Source: Antitrichia curtipendula (taxonomy: Eukaryota > Streptophyta > Bryopsida > Hypnales > Leucodontaceae). From it: DNA of 64,000 nt. The position numbers and the translations under genes were made by a program. The stretch is from contig OX579638.1 in the NCBI GenBank assembly GCA_951230915.1, positions 12,790,696 to 12,854,695 on the forward strand. The letters are read 5' to 3'. The notes under the pieces are model-generated. The model had not been told where the DNA came from and did no database searches. It saw only the letters and a program-made list of their open reading frames with translations. Within the stretch, counting starts at the first letter, position 1. Each line of letters opens with the position of its first letter. Positions 36,513-50,676 of the stretch are shown here, piece after piece.

Positions 36513-38818
36513 TTCTCATCTTCCTCCGCTACCTTTGCATGAGTATTTTCCCTATTTGCTAGAATGTTTTCACTACGCAACAACACGGTTCCATCTAAGT
36601 ATTTAGCTATGGAAGGTCCACCTTCATCATTTTCACAATCGTCCTCATCCAACGAGAAGTTGTAAGGGTCTTCACAATCATCTCTAATGTCTCCATCATA
36701 ACGAGGTGGGCTTTGAAGCGGTTCATCATCGAAATTGTGGATGCCGTGGTCATCTTCATTATCCATGAGAGGATCAACTTCTTCACTGGATTCACCACCT
36801 TCATCTTCCGATGAAGACAAGGCCGAATCCTCCAACTTGAGGTTCTCATCGTACCACTTCTTCTTGTCATTTTGCTTTTATCCAACAAAGACTTTAGAAT
36901 TGGTATACACATATACCAAATCATGTGCTCTTTGTGGCTTCAACTTGTTCCAATATTTGTTGTAAACAAAAGAGTAGCTACTCCAATTTTGTTCACATGA
37001 AGATGATAATACCGGTTGGGCCAAAATCCTCTTGGCAATTGGAGCAATGAGCTTCACGCATGCACCTTTAAAATTCCACCAAGCATGCACCGACAATTGT
37101 TGTTCACCCGGATCCAACATGTTGTGGAACGGAGGTTCCCTATGGCAGAAGGCTACAAATTCCTTCATGACCTTCACGTACTCTAAAGGTGTACATATTT
37201 GCATTAGAACGCGCTTACATGCAGCCATGGCATTGGTGTTGTTGTCTAGTTCTTTATCTTCAAGAAGGTAGGAATTCAAAAGTACTCCTACGTAATGTAA
37301 ATCGGTCTTCTCCATATCACGTCGTTCGTAGAACGACTTCACCAACGGGATGGCTTTGTCCAAAGCCAAAACAAAAGGCTCTTTGTCTAAAGCGAGGACG
37401 TACTTCTCTAGTTTCCTCATAATATATAACACCCTGTTCATGCATAGTGTCTTCGCATCCAAATCACGAAGAGCATTGACAATTGAAGCTATCACATCTT
37501 CAAAATTTTGAGAACGATGCCAAAAATGCCCACTTAGAATGGTCTTCTTCACATGTTCGGATTCTAAACAAGTTTTGGATTTTCTCGAGTGCTTTTTTGT
37601 GTATTCCTTCCATTGCGGGTCCGTCACAGCTTGTTGCAATTGTGCTTTCACCTTGAGCATACGTGCAACCATGTTGTAATTAGAGGCAAATCTTGTTTCC
37701 ACCGCCAACAACAAGTTGTACTGCGTCGAATATTTACGAAGTATCGCAAGCGGCATGTGCTTCTTCTTGAAGAATTTAACTATCTTTCGGGAATCTTTCA
37801 CAATGTGGTCAATCCATTGTTCGTTCGCCCAATTTTTTAGCAACAAATTCAAGGCATGGACCATGCAACCTTGGAAAAAAATGTGGGGATAGGTAGTAGA
37901 TACCAAACTCCATGCTGTTGGATTTACAGCCGCATTATCTGTACTTACCTGCACTACGTTTGCAGGGTTCACTTGTTCTATGAAACTCTCTAATATAGAG
38001 GCCAAATATAGAACATCTTTAGTTTTTTCAGTTGTATCTACCAATCCTAGGAATTGCTCACCTGCGGATGACACAAGCATGGCATTTATCAAGGGCCGAT
38101 TCGAAACCGAGGTCCACCCATCAATAAACAATGTAGCTTCAAACTTCCTAATACTGGTTTCTATCCACTTACGGAGATTGACCTCCAAGTCTACCTTTGC
38201 TTAGTCAAGCAATTTATGACGTAGGTCATGGTATGATGCTGGGCTATAAGGTTGGTAAAACTCCGTTGTTTTCTTCACTATTTTTTTGAAGGCTGGATTT
38301 TGGGCTACAACAAATGATATGTTTGTTGCATAAAAGAAACTGGCCCACACTGCATTCAAATTGCATTTATTTGCTTCTTCAAATCCCTCTACTAGCCTAC
38401 TCTGTCTTTGAGGCCTACTGCTTGATGCCCATTGAGTTCCACCTTCAGCTGATGCTTGTGTACTTGGATTCGCTTGGGAATAACCACCAACATATTCCTC
38501 TAGTGCCGTGCATGAGTCTTCTTCAGTAGAATTCACAGTGTGCCTCGCATTTGACCATAGCCATAGGTGTGTCGTTGCTACATTGTGTGGAATATCTCTT
38601 TGTGAAATCACTCCATTGCAACGAACAAATAGACCTCGAACTTTAGATGTCATTTGTGAACAAAGGCTAATTCTTTTGTCCTGACTACCTGATGTGCTTT
38701 CATATCCCAAATGGCTAAACATACGGATTGGCTTCTTGGCAAATACCAAGTTGCAAGCCTTGCATTGTATTTTTTCATTTGACGGGGTTCCGTACCAATA
38801 AGACCAATCCTTGCTCAT
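36503..38818 (-). pseudogene. hAT-family transposase (BED zinc finger, DUF659, hATC), two in-frame stops
   Basis: hAT transposases cut and paste their own element. One frame of 772 codons begins MSKDWSYWYGTPSNEKIQC. The BED-like finger CKACNLVF...MFSHLGYE lies at about residues 19-40. The DUF659 part has FIDGWTSVSNRPLINAML, VVQVSTDNAA and PHIFFQGCMVHALNLLLKNW. The hATC dimerisation part has VLSSSCEQNWSSYSFVYNK and PQRAHDLVYVYTN. Candidate catalytic acids are Asp in DGWTS, Asp in STDNA and Glu in SCEQNW. Stops lie after HKLLD (about 38202) and NSKVFVG (about 36880); both are TAA and could derive from CAA. After hATC an acidic tail follows (SSSEDEGGESSEEVDPL). GTCCG-rich DNA lies on both sides (34.9-35.3 and 39.1-39.3 kb). 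Not functional as it stands. Confidence 0.92.
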
Positions 38819-39109
38819 GGTGACTGTTTCAGGCTCTTTATAGTGGATTCAAAAGTTCAAAACACAAATGTAACAATTGGATAAAATTGTTCAAAAATGA
38901 GATATAATGTGTGTGCACAAAGCCTTGGAAAACAAGGCCTCTCTATCCACTGAACTATGCATTACTAAGCAAGGGACACAAAAAATTGCAAATCCTAGCC
39001 CTTGAAAATTTTAGCATTCAGTTTCTTAGGAGTGCTTGTAAATGTCAATTTCAGGACTCTTGTACTCTTCATCTGTTGGTGACCGTTGCATGTGGAAGAA
39101 GAAACACAA

Positions 39110-39290
39110 ATTCCTCCCATAACAGTCGGGCGGACGGCAAACGGGCAGCTGGGCGGCTGGACCGACAGAACAGTGGACGGGTGGACGACGGATAGAAATG
39201 CAGACATGAAGATGGACAGACAGAAAGCTGGACAGGCGGATGGACCAACGTAAAGCCAAACAAACGAACAGGAGGACGGAAATGTAGGTC
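39110..39290. repeat. GGAC/GGACGG-rich array upstream of the hAT gene
   Basis: Repeated GGGCGGACGG, GCTGGACAGGCGGATGGAC and GGACGGGTGGACGACGG blocks lie about 300 bp 5' of the transposase start. It resembles the GTCCG arrays elsewhere in the window. Confidence 0.7.
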
Positions 39291-39299
39291 CAAATGAAA

Positions 39300-41639
39300 A
39301 GAGATGATTAATAGGCATGGTGTGAACCACTATATTGGTCCCCTTTTTAGATTGTAGAAAATATAAACATTATGTATTAAATTCCAAGTGCGGAAGTGTT
39401 AATATTTTGGATTAAGCCATAATCACAATTTAGGAAATTTTCATGAGATAGGAGTAGAAACTTTAAGAATTTAGGGTGAAAATCTAGAAATGCAATTAGG
39501 AGAAAGTAATGGAAAAAATCTAAGGAAAAAAATAAGAATTTAAAACTAAAAAGACTTTAAGCAAAATTTGGTAAAGTAACCAAATTAGGCAAATGGGAAA
39601 AACGTTTAGAAAATGAAAACAAAATCTTACAAATGAAAACAAAATCTTACAAATGAAAAATGATACTAAAAAAATAAAAAAAAATTATCAAGTATAAAAA
39701 TTATAAAAATTAAAACCAAAAAATAGAAAGTACAAAAATATAAAATGAAAATGAAAACCAAAATACTACAAGTAGGAAATGAAGCTAAAGGTAAAATGAA
39801 AACCACAAAAAATAATAAATATGAAAAAACACAAAATAAGTTAGTAAACTTAAAACTACTACTAGAATGCTAGAATAGTGTTAGAAACACTAAAATAGGA
39901 TAAAAACAATAAAATTGGAAAAAAACCCAGTAATTTAGGGGGGGTGCACTAAATTGGCGCAGTCTACATCAAATTAATGCAGTTTCACTAATTTAGCACA
40001 TTTTACAATAAATTAGCATTTTTATCAGTAAACTAGTGTGGGATGAATGTGATTAGGGAAATTAGTTGGTAGAATGTTGGATATAGGCAAAATTAGGGTT
40101 CCAAGCCCTCTCTCTCAAAACTCTCTCAATTTGTGTGTGCATGTGTTTTTGGAGCTTGGTGAAAAATGGATGTGGAAAATGAACGAAAGTGTTAGGAGAT
40201 TACAAAAATGACTTAAGATCAATGTTAGAACCAATTTGTCGAAGTAGGTCCACTTGTTTGGTGAAAAATGAATGAAAAAAAATGAGTTTAGTTAGGCCAG
40301 ATGGAAAATTGGATTGGAAAGGGAAGAGAATTATGGTTTCTTGAAATTGGAAGAGAACCTTTAACTTTGACGGGCGATTGCGGAGGATTGGCAAAGCGGA
40401 TGGAGCTGGAATTTGTAGGGGTGGTCACCTTGAAGTCAGCTTTTCATCAACACTAGGCTCATCTCATCTGGAGCAAAGAAGAATTGGTGGCCGTTTTGTG
40501 GAAGGCGGTCAGTTGCCACCTTCAAGTGGAACCGCCAACTTCGGCAAGCGATATCAGGTGATGGGCAAGGCGAATGGAGCTGAAATTTGGAGAGGTGGTG
40601 CGCCTTGAAGCCATCTTTCCATCAAGACTAAGCTTGTTCCCTTTGGAGCAAGGACAAAGAAACAATGGGCAATTTTGTGGAGGGAGGTCAGCTGCCCTTG
40701 GCGGTGACGGTTCCTCTTCTTTTTTTTCCTTTTGAGATTCTGATGTTGGTTGGGGCCATGCTATATTTCAAATGTAATAATTATTACACCATGACTTTGT
40801 TGTGCCATGGATGAATGGAGGTCCAATTGTGTTGTTAGAGGCCTATGGTGGATTTTGAGGGATTTGATAGTAGGAAATGATGCATGAATGCGGGTCTCAT
40901 TTTTAATGTTTAAAGGCAAAGAGCGGAAGCGCTACCCAATTTGGATTAAAATTAGGGTTAGGAAGTGTGAATGATAAAAAATGAGTAATACTTAAATTGC
41001 CCCAAAAGAGTGAGTAAATGAATTAGTGTCGAATTTAGGAAATCCAAAGAAAATACAAGGTCACTACATAGTGAATCTAGGTGTTGCATGGATGAGTGGT
41101 GTGCTATAATTTTCATTTGAGGCCCAATTTGGATCATTTTGAACTCTAAATTGCCCAGTTGAACTAGATTTTTGCATAGGAAGCTATCTCAATCTATTTG
41201 GCCTATATTTGAGTGAATTTGGAGGTTAAGACACTTAAATTGATAATTTTACGTGAACTGCCCCAATTTGTCTCAGGGCTTTTAGGATAATTTTGAGCAT
41301 TTAAAATAGGAGTCCGTTGCTTGGAAGGCAATATAGGTCTAGAATCCCATACACTCCCCCTCAGTTAACTCTAGGGGTGGTTTTCCTTCACGCAAGAAAA
41401 TCACTCATACACGGGGCTATAAAAAATAACATAACAATAATATAAAATGATCTTGTACAATAGGTATGCAAAAGAAACATATTTGACAAAAAAATAAGGC
41501 AAAATTTACCATGATGGAAAAGCAAATCCAAACATATTTGTATTGCATAAATATTTATATATTAATTAAAAGCAACTCATGGCATACCATAAGTCCTCAT
41601 GAGATCAAAATAAATACAAAATAATTCTCATTAGTCACC
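39300..41639. other. AT-rich spacer between the hAT and RING-like genes
   Basis: 39400-40030 is A-rich with repeats of ACAAATGAAAACAAAATCTT. No gene is supported apart from a duplication at 40391-40700. Confidence 0.4.
40391..40700. repeat. Diverged ~175-bp tandem duplication
   Basis: GGCAAAGCGGATGGAGCTGG at 40390 recurs as GGCAAGGCGAATGGAGCTG at 40564. Both are followed by GGTGGT, CCTTGAAG, CATCAA, GGAGCAA and TTTTGTGGA(A/G)G.GGTCAG. Function unknown. Confidence 0.75.
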
Positions 41640-43418
41640 CTCTAATACAAACATTATATTGTATCACCGCTATTTTCCACAGAAATATGAGAAGCATCAT
41701 CTTGTTTCTTAAGTCTTCGACTTGCTTTGCGAGTTTGAGGGCCATCCGACCCGAAGCTTGTGCCCCCTTTGATCAGACTTTCATGTCCACACCGATAAAT
41801 TGTCATTTGGTTTCTAGAGAGTGGTCATTCTCGTCTTCAATCTTCCGTTTATTCTTCCTCATGGGAGACAAATCTACATCCTCTGCCTTCAACGCTCTCA
41901 AAGCCAAATAAATCTTTTCTATCATGATATTTACTGCTTTGTCATCATCTCTGAGGACCAACCGAAATTCTTGGCCTGTGCCCTGTAGAAAAGCCCTCCA
42001 CGTCGCTATAATGTCGGTGATCCTCTTATCAAATGCACTTGCTACCTCCACAAGTGCATGTTATGTGCTTGACTGCCCATCTACAATAAAGCAGCACGAA
42101 CTTACGCAGCTTCTTCCAATTTTAATAAAAAGAGGGCCCTTCCTATTAAAATGTGATAGTATGTCCCGTACTGCTCATTGAACTCTTGGGATGGTTGCAC
42201 TTCTATCTAGATGCCATCTTCTCTTTTTTGCACTTCTTTTTCAGGAAATCGGAAGAGCTTTTGATGTGAGATTCTCTAGTGCCCCCCCATGCTACGACAA
42301 AACAATTCTCGAGCCTTCGAGTCTTCAATACCCCTAGCCCGCAACTCCACCTTTCTATTGGGCGTCATCCACTCAAAGTCATCCAATTCAGAATTGTAGT
42401 TCTCATAAACATCATGCATGACTTTTTGCGCATTCCAAATTAGAGGTCGCCCCCAATGAATGTAATTTTGGAATTAAAATGGCTTTTGGTCAAGTGGAAG
42501 GGTCCATCAATTGTATTCGTGGCTAGGGGGCATGTTCTCTTTGTGTCCAACCAGTTCATAAAACCTAAGGCTCAAAGGAGAACAACACTTGGGACAAATC
42601 GAATGAACGAAGGATGCTTTCACCATACACGTTATATTAAAAGTGTGGCGACATTGGCCCATGGTTAAGGCGCCCTCAAGGCCAAAATAACTGGACAAAT
42701 GCTGCATTTACCCTCCAATAGTTCCGTATTGGAACTTTCATCATGTACTACTATCTTGTCCGCCTCTTTGATGTGTGTTGAATTTGTGTTGTAAGGGGCC
42801 CAATCCTCTTTTGGTTCCAAGGTCCAATTGATGGACTGCAACGCAGTCTTCTTTGCGTCATTCAATCGCTCAGACATTGCATCTATGTCCCCCCAATATG
42901 TGACTTCAATCGACCTCCTGTGATATACCTCAACATCCTTCTAAGTTCTAATAGCTACAAGGTCGGAGTGCACGGCATCGCATTGCTCCTTTGACTTCAT
43001 TGTTAATTTGAAAAGCCCCTTCATTGCTCGGGTTATTACAGATGATTTGTCTTGTAGTTTTTGAACCCACGTCAATCAACGAGTGTCGGAACTGCTCTTT
43101 GGCAAGCATTTATCTAGCTCCACTACTCGCATCATTTTTTGATACTCTGACTCCAAATAGACATTTTGTTGGGTTACTTGCTCTAATTCACGGTTCACTT
43201 CTTTGACCTCACGGCCTTCCGTTTGCATGGACGTGTCTTGGAATGTGGGACGAAGATTATCCATGGCATTTTGGGATATTACTTCTCTTCGGTTGTTTTC
43301 CTCAATTGCTTCTACACGCACGACTTTAATGATTTTCGGAAAAATACATTGTCTATCTTTAAAAAAAAATTGCTTGAGTGCTATAAGTTTGTACTCCAAT
43401 TTCTTGATAAATTCCCTT

Positions 43419-43667
43419 CACTACTAGAATTGCCTACCCTAATTTGCACGTTTATGTTGATTCGGCAATTATTAAAGTTTTCTCTGTTGGTTCGGCGAAC
43501 AATCAGCACGTTTTTGCTGTCCAAACCAATTGAAAGTTGTTAATTCATGTCCGAATCAACTGAAAGATGTTAATTGATGTCCGAATCAAGCTCTCCGAAC
43601 CCACTCCCTAATCAACCTAAAACAATTGATTTTTCAATGGGTTAGGACACGCTTTTTTCTACAAGTG
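43419..43667. mobile_element. CACTA-like MITE, 249 bp, TSD CTT
   Basis: Ends are CACTACTAGAATTG and CTTTTTTCTACAAGTG. CTT flanks both sides (43416-43418, 43668-43670). Removing it with one CTT joins the RING-like gene frame without interruption. Confidence 0.9.
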
Positions 43668-45657
43668 CTTTGAGCAAATAGAGTGTCATGTCGGTGCTTC
43701 TATGCGTTCTCAAATTTTTCCAAATTAGCGGCCAATTCAACAAATCCAACCTTCAATTGCTCGTGCTCTACCTTCAAGGCCTTATATTTCTCATTCTCTT
43801 GAGACAAGATCAAATTCTCGCGCCTTATTTGGACCCGCTCCTCCAATATTGGTTTTGAAGACATAACGAAATCCAAAAAAGACATGGCACTGAACACCAA
43901 GTCGGGCACAAATTTGGTGAATTCATGAGCAACTTCTATAAGTTTGAGGGCAATGCTAGCTACAAATCCAATTGTTTTCGACAATCTCTTCGCAGTTATC
44001 AAAAAATTAGGCCATTCACCACTGTCAGGATTACTCGGGCCGGCCTTGTTTGCGGGATTACCAAGGTCGACCTTGTTTGTCTTGATTACTCAACCTAGTT
44101 GAAGTTTCAGGTCTTAATTGATGTGCCCTAAACAAATAAGAAGCTTCCAACAAGCTTTTCAATTCACTCACATTTGGTAACTGACGAAGACCCTCCAATT
44201 GTGCCATATTTTGAGTTGACAAATGCGGATAGCTCTTATCCAAGGGGCTATCATCTATAAACACATTTTGCGCCACACCATCAAGTTGCTTTCCATTTCT
44301 TGGCGACAAATGTCCTTCAACTCTTGCACTCAATACGGGGCTCAATACGGGGCTCAGTGTGGCTGACAAGTTTTGATTGGAAGGTACTTGGGCCATAAAG
44401 TCTATACCATTGTTAGCTATAAGATGATCGATTGATGCAATGGCCCTTGCCATTTGTTTTAGAGCAACCTCTTCCCGACGTTTATGTGGCACAGATGGGG
44501 CCACCGGTTCTTTAAAAATGGGCCACATATTTGGAGCACCACTTTGCTCACCCATAGTTGTAAAATTGGATGTGCATATGAAATCCGTTCGAGGAGTTAG
44601 AAACACCTCTCCGTCAACACCTTCCACTGCGGCATTTGTCATTGTAGTTGGGATCTTCATAGAACCCAAATGTACTGCAACATTTTTCCCTTCTATGATC
44701 TCTTTTTTATATTGCATTATACCATCTTTTGGCTGTTTCTGTGATTTTGGTACCGCACTTGGATTTGCCTTTCAATCATACAAATCGTGAATATCTTTTT
44801 GCCCTTCTCTAAGCAAAAGTCAAGTCTCAGTTGTCGTTGGAAATGTGCCCCAACCCACCTTCCGAGACAATACGAGCTCAGCATACACCATAGAGGCCAC
44901 GCTGTAGTTTATATATCCCTTCACTAGTAGAAAATTCAGCATCCAAAGTGACAAAAAAATGTTGATTTTTTTTGTTCATTTTTGTGTTGATTTGGACGTG
45001 TTGACTTGAACATTGCATAGCAAAACAATGTTGGTTTGGACATGAAAATGAACACTTTTGTGTGGTTCATCAACACAAAAGTGTTGATTAAGTAACTAGA
45101 AAGTGTTGATTTGGCAACTAGAAAGTGTTAATTTTTCAACAATTTAAAAAAAAAATTGAAAATTTTTTATGGAAAAATGAGTTTCTAACCTATGCCACAT
45201 GGCAGCTGCCACGCGAGCAGACCGCCACGTGAGCAAGCAACCATGCGGGCAGGCCACCGGCGGGGTTCGAATCCCAAACCTTGGGGTTAGAACTCTAGAA
45301 TCTCTAGCCAATGGACCACACGTGTGTTCACATGTCTATGAAGTTGTGTCATTACAAAAAATTGGGGGGGTCCAAAAGGCCGTTAAGCCTGGACCCCCGT
45401 AGTGATACTACAGAGGGATTTTTCGAAAAAAAAAATCCTGAAACTGAAATTCTGACGTGGTCAAAGTGCCACGTCAGCGTGACGTCACTTTTTCTTTTTC
45501 TTTTTCGGAAAAAAAAATAAAAAATAAAAAATAAATTCCGTAATATCACTTGCAGGTCCCAAAAATCAGCACTCACAGCCTTGTTGAGGCCTCATATTTT
45601 TTGTAATGGTTTCCTATTTAACTACTTCTAGGTTATTTTTTCATTTGCATTGGAAAG

Positions 45658-46008
45658 TCAGCAAACTTCAGGGGCCGTTTTCACATAGTAAATTAACTTA
45701 TTTTTTAGAACTTTCAACTAAGAAAAGTTGTTAAATGAAGTTAAATTTCATCTCCAAAAATCCATTTGCGATTTGGAGTCTTTAATAAAAAGTTATGGAC
45801 AAAATTCAGAGAAGGTGTTTAAAAGTGTCAAAGAAAAATGGCCATACCAACCCATCTCTGAATTTTGTCCATAATTTTTCATTGAAAATTGAAAATTGCA
45901 AACGGATTTTTTGAGATGAAATATAACTTCATTTAACAACTTTTCTTAGTTGGAAGTTTTAAGACATAATCTTATTTACTATGTGAAAACGGCCCTTGAA
46001 GTCTGCTG
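45658..46008. repeat. ~350-bp foldback module in the 7.9-kb element
   Basis: The left arm has GTCAGCAAACTTCA, GGCCGTTTTCACATAGTAAA and AACTAAGAAAAGTTGTTAAA. The right arm returns TTTAACAACTTTTCTTAGTT, TTTACTATGTGAAAACGGCC and TGAAGTCTGCTGA. Pairing is strong over most of each arm. Confidence 0.85.
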
Positions 46009-46319
46009 AAATTTGTAAACACCGATTTCTGAATGATGAAGTTATTAAAAATAAAATTGTATATACTATTTCCTTCAAGCATGAATATAAAATATTTTTT
46101 TCAAGGTTGAAGTATAAATTTCCAGCATATTTCTTCAACATGTAATGAAAACTTGCAAGTTCAAGAATTGACATATATTTTTTGGGATAAATTCTTTGAA
46201 AGATAAAACTTAACCAGTTGGAAATTAAAAAAATTAACCTCTAAATGATCAATTAGCATTTTTTGGCAATATAGAGATTTTAGATAGTTCATTGTGGATA
46301 AAATTTCAATTTTTTGGCT

Positions 46320-46460
46320 TTAACCCCTCAAAGCCTAACAATGTTTTTACAATGGAGGTTTTCAATGAATTGCCCAATTTTGATGTTTTTTTGCAAATGG
46401 ATGCGTTTGAAATTTTTAATTTTAACCGTAAAAAAGTGAAGGATACTTTGTCTAGTATGC
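46320..46460 (+). repeat. Left-end fragment of the TTAA element family
   Basis: TTAA (46320-46323) is followed by CCCCTCAAAGCC, the family terminus. I could not find a matching right end, so this may be a truncated copy or a chance match. Confidence 0.3.
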
Positions 46461-47170
46461 ATGGAATTAATTCTGGAAAATATTGACCATTAGATTTTTA
46501 AATTATAATAATTTTGGATGATCACCTCTTTAGGCAAAAAACTCTTCTGGAGAAACAAAATTAGAAGAAGGTAATAAAAGCTTTATTGCCCTCCAAAAAA
46601 ATGGTTTTAGAATCTAACGCAAATGTATTATTTTTATTTAAAAAATTTTAAAATTTTAAACTCTCCCAAGTTTGTAGACATTTTCAAGCAAAAAGAGTAG
46701 TAGAAAGCCAAATCTGACCAAATCGGATCCTACAAAAAATTGATAAATTGATAAATGTATCATTTTTTGAAATTTAACAATTAATATCATTAGTTTAATG
46801 TTTGGAACATCTCCAAAAAATTTGAAATCATTCTAATTATTTTTGTATTCTTAATCACATCAAATTGTATTTTGTATTTTTAAAATTACTAAAAATAAAA
46901 ATTTGAATTTTTTACTTCAAACCTAGTTTGATTGTGCAAAGTAAAGACTAGAAATGTTCGAGAAAATGTTTTTTTCCATCCCTACTATTTCTTTCATTGT
47001 AAACAAATTATATTTGCTCCCTTTTTCCTTTAGACTACATTTCGTAAATAAATTTTCAAATACTTCCCATATATATTGAAATTTTGAAAATCGGATAATA
47101 GCATAGAAATTAACATGGAACCTAGCAAAATGGAGATAGGTTCTTAAAATTATTTCATTGTAAATTCAAC

Positions 47171-47523
47171 ACACTTTGGAGGTTGTTTTGGCATAGTACA
47201 AGAACTTTTTTGAAAAGATTTTGAACTAAAAAAATGGAGTAATTCAAAAAAGCTTTCATCTCCAAAATTCCATTTGAGATTTGAAGATTTTCCTCAAAAG
47301 TTTTGGACAAAGTTTAGAGAGAGGTTAGGAAATCATCACTTTTGACATTTTTGACATTTTTTAACATCTTCTCTGAATTTTGTTCATAGCTTTTGATTGG
47401 AGGATCAAAACTTCAAACAGATTATAAGAGATGAAAGTTTTCTAGAATTTTTTAGATTTTTTAGTTTAAAAGTTTTTCCAAAAAATCCTTTTACTATACC
47501 AAAACGACTTCCAAAGTCTTCTG
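47171..47523. repeat. Second foldback module in the 7.9-kb element
   Basis: CACTTTGGAGGTTGTTTTGG, GCATAGTAC and AACTAAAAAAATGG are mirrored by TAGTTTAAAAGT, TTTACTATACCAAAACGAC and TTCCAAAGTCTTCTGAA. It is more diverged than the one at 45.7 kb. Confidence 0.75.
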
Positions 47524-50500
47524 AATTTACAAAAAAAAACAAGACGTGTGGGCCCTAGAGAATTGCCTACAAAATCATATTTTGAAGAAAGTTGGATCCA
47601 TTATAAAGATTAAATTTTTTATTAATGGTATTTATCTCTAAAAAATTAAAACTAATCATAATTGGTACAACAATGTAGACTAGAATATTTGTAATAAATG
47701 CTTAATGTCTAAATCTTTTTGTGCGAGATGGGATCTCTACAACATCTTCTTGTAGATAGGTAGAGGCTGAAGCATTGGTTGTCTCTAGTATAGGTTATAT
47801 CGTAGAATCCTTTATTTCTTGAATTAAAATTTGTTTGTGTTTGAACGATAGATCCTTCCAATCATTAATGTATAAGTTGAATGTTACTTTGATTAAGTAA
47901 ACTTTAAATGATGATAGTTCGCCATAAAGTATTGGCTTTAACATTTTTCATATTTGTCTCTTGATTAACGTACATTCTATTGTACTGTAATTAATGTCAT
48001 AGGTATCAAATAGTACCTTAATGTCATAGGTATCTAGGGCATTAGTCGATTCCATATTTATTAGCAAATGTTTTGTTTTTCTTTTCTACCTACTCTAATA
48101 AAATTGTTGGACTTGATTAGGATTTTGAAAACCCAAAAGATCTATAAAATCTTTACATTCAACAAAATCTTGAATATGTTAGATGATACCTTTCAAACAT
48201 AATTGTTTAAATTTATAATCTTCATCAAGATTCCCTTTACTTATGTTATAGTAGTTTCCCCCTAATGTATGAAGAATTTTCATTGTATCTAATTCAAGTT
48301 TATCATATTCATTTTTATTCTTAGATTTATACAAAATTTCCATTTAAAAGAATTCTTCAAAGGGTTTATATTTCTTTATGTCAAACACAAGATGGTGGAT
48401 TTGATTAATGTTGTTTGTATCTCCTTTGGAATTTTATTAATTACCCTACATAAATTTGTAATATTTTTGTGCAAATGATGTTGTAGATAAATATAAATCT
48501 AACCATCTTTGTGTGTTAAATTAAATAATAAAATTTAATAAAAATAAAAATTAGTGTACTTCAAAACGTAAATGTCCCTTGGTGAAGCCTATAACAAGAA
48601 AGCACATTTTATTTTCTTCAATGTATCAGTAATTTACATTTCAAGAGGTGGTTGCTTTTAGTGACCACTGAATTTCAACTTCAAAAATTCGTAACTTAAT
48701 TCATGAAGATCCAAAAAATATGAAAAGACTTGGGTTAGATGTCAATTCCATTTTTCTTCCTACAAAAATTTACTAAAAAATGTTTAAAGGAGTTTAGCTT
48801 CCCCCAAAAGGCAGACCATTTAAGAGAAGATTACCTTACCGTGTTTGGAGTCATATGGGAATTGAGAAATGCACAATTAAAATTTCCTCATCAAATTTTG
48901 AAAGGTCAACATCACCTTGCACCAATCACACAATGACATTATGCACATTTCTTACTTTGTACCAAATCTGATCCTCACGTAGGTTTCTACCTCCCTGACA
49001 ATGAAGAGTTAATTTTTTCCAAAACCGACTTGCCAACTGCATTGAGGATGCTTCAAATTACAAAAATCAAACAAGTGACTACAGAACTGGTTTTCATCAG
49101 TATCAAACTACCGGTAATCAAACTTCACAATTTTATCTGAATTCCACATTCATTTGGAAGCATTTTTGTGAAGGCATCCTCCCATTTATTTTGGAGTCTA
49201 CAACCTTCTGAGGTATCAGTATCAATGCAAACTAATAGCTTGACACTCCAAGCGCAGTTTTGCTAGCTGAGTCATCATACTTACACCCAGAAAATGTTCA
49301 TTCGAACAGCAGACAATGTTCATTCCAATCGGACTATTCCGCTTTAATTGACCATTCTTCTGCATCTCCGTGTTATACTTACATTGATCTCTAAAACGGA
49401 GTCACTTAACTAAGTGTGGTGAATAATGTATGGAAAAGCTAGGGGTTTGCTTCATTGTTAACGATGACATTAACGAGTCTCTCATCTTGTCTGTAAATTT
49501 TCGCAGGAAAAGAAGCACCATCAACTAAACATTGTCTTTTGCGACAGATGTGTATTTCTTAGTTAACGCCTAAGTGCTTTGACATCCAATTTCTGGATGA
49601 CGAATAGAGTTGACCATTCATTGTAGACAGTCTAGGAATTCATATTTTCATTCATCCATTTTTTTGGGACCAAAGTCATGGGTTCTCCATGCATTGCTAG
49701 TGACTGCGACACTATGTGAGTTAGTATATTGCAAAGAAAAATACATATTGTATAGGAGACAGCTCTAAAACCAAGCCGGTATTTTCAACCATCCAGTAGG
49801 GGCTCTGAAATGGACACGTGAATTGTGAAAAAATGAGCTACGGAGTTCAATGGAGTTCAATGAGGTTTGTTTTTACTTCTTCAATGGATGGTTTAAGAGC
49901 CACACTTACTAGGTTCATTCCTAACTAAGTGGCTAGGTGTCTAATAATTTAATTTAAGATTAGAATCCATTGTTCAACTACATTCTTACAAGTATTGAAA
50001 AATTTGAAATAATAATTAAATCAAGCATTCATTTCAAATTTAAAAAGGGATGCTTTTAGAAACCATTTCAATTGCTTTACACATGTTGGAATGTGAGTTT
50101 TTGAACAAGGCCTGATTTGTTTTCAAACTATGCATGGATGGGTTTCGAAGGGCTTATGATCACAAATAGGGATCTAAAGCAGATTGTGTTCAAAAATTCA
50201 TAACTAATTCAGTAATGCTTCAAAAACTATGAAACGACTTGTGTTAGATTCCTCATCTATTTCTCTTTGATTGAAAAATAAGCTGAAAATATTTTCATCT
50301 CATGAGATACATGAAAAAGGAACATCAGCTCTTAAATGCTTGCTTTTTGAGCCTCTTACCTTAGAACATGTTAGATTTCAGTGAAAATTTTGCTATGCCC
50401 AAGCTTTTTGGGGGGGAGAAATTACCTTCTGGCACATGAAAATTTCACTGGGGCAATCTCCATAGGGCAGAGTTTTGGAGCAACATTTAGTATTCTAAAA

Positions 50501-50560
50501 ATAAAATGAGGTAATAGAAAATCAGGTGCTATCAGAGTACAACATTCGATACTTGTGTGT
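47524..50560. other. AT-rich interior of the 7.9-kb element, nothing recognised
   Basis: No coding or structural features are supported. The DNA from about 49 kb on is less AT-rich and may be flanking DNA taken up together with the NUP54 exons. Confidence 0.35.
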
Positions 50561-50676
50561 GTGAAATCGATCGACTTCACCAGCTGCCCGACAAATCACT
50601 GCCAGTCACAACCGTGAAGACTACGGACTTCTACACCTCATTAAAATAGGGATAACCTGCATGTTCTCGCACGCAC

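Noticed and set aside
36118..37422. Several plus-strand frames of 60-110 codons across the hAT region
   Set aside because: They are antisense to the transposase frame, which alone carries recognisable domains.
45255..45285. tRNA-like B box (GGTTCGAATCC) in the CACTA-like element
   Set aside because: No A box, acceptor stem or cloverleaf could be placed around it.
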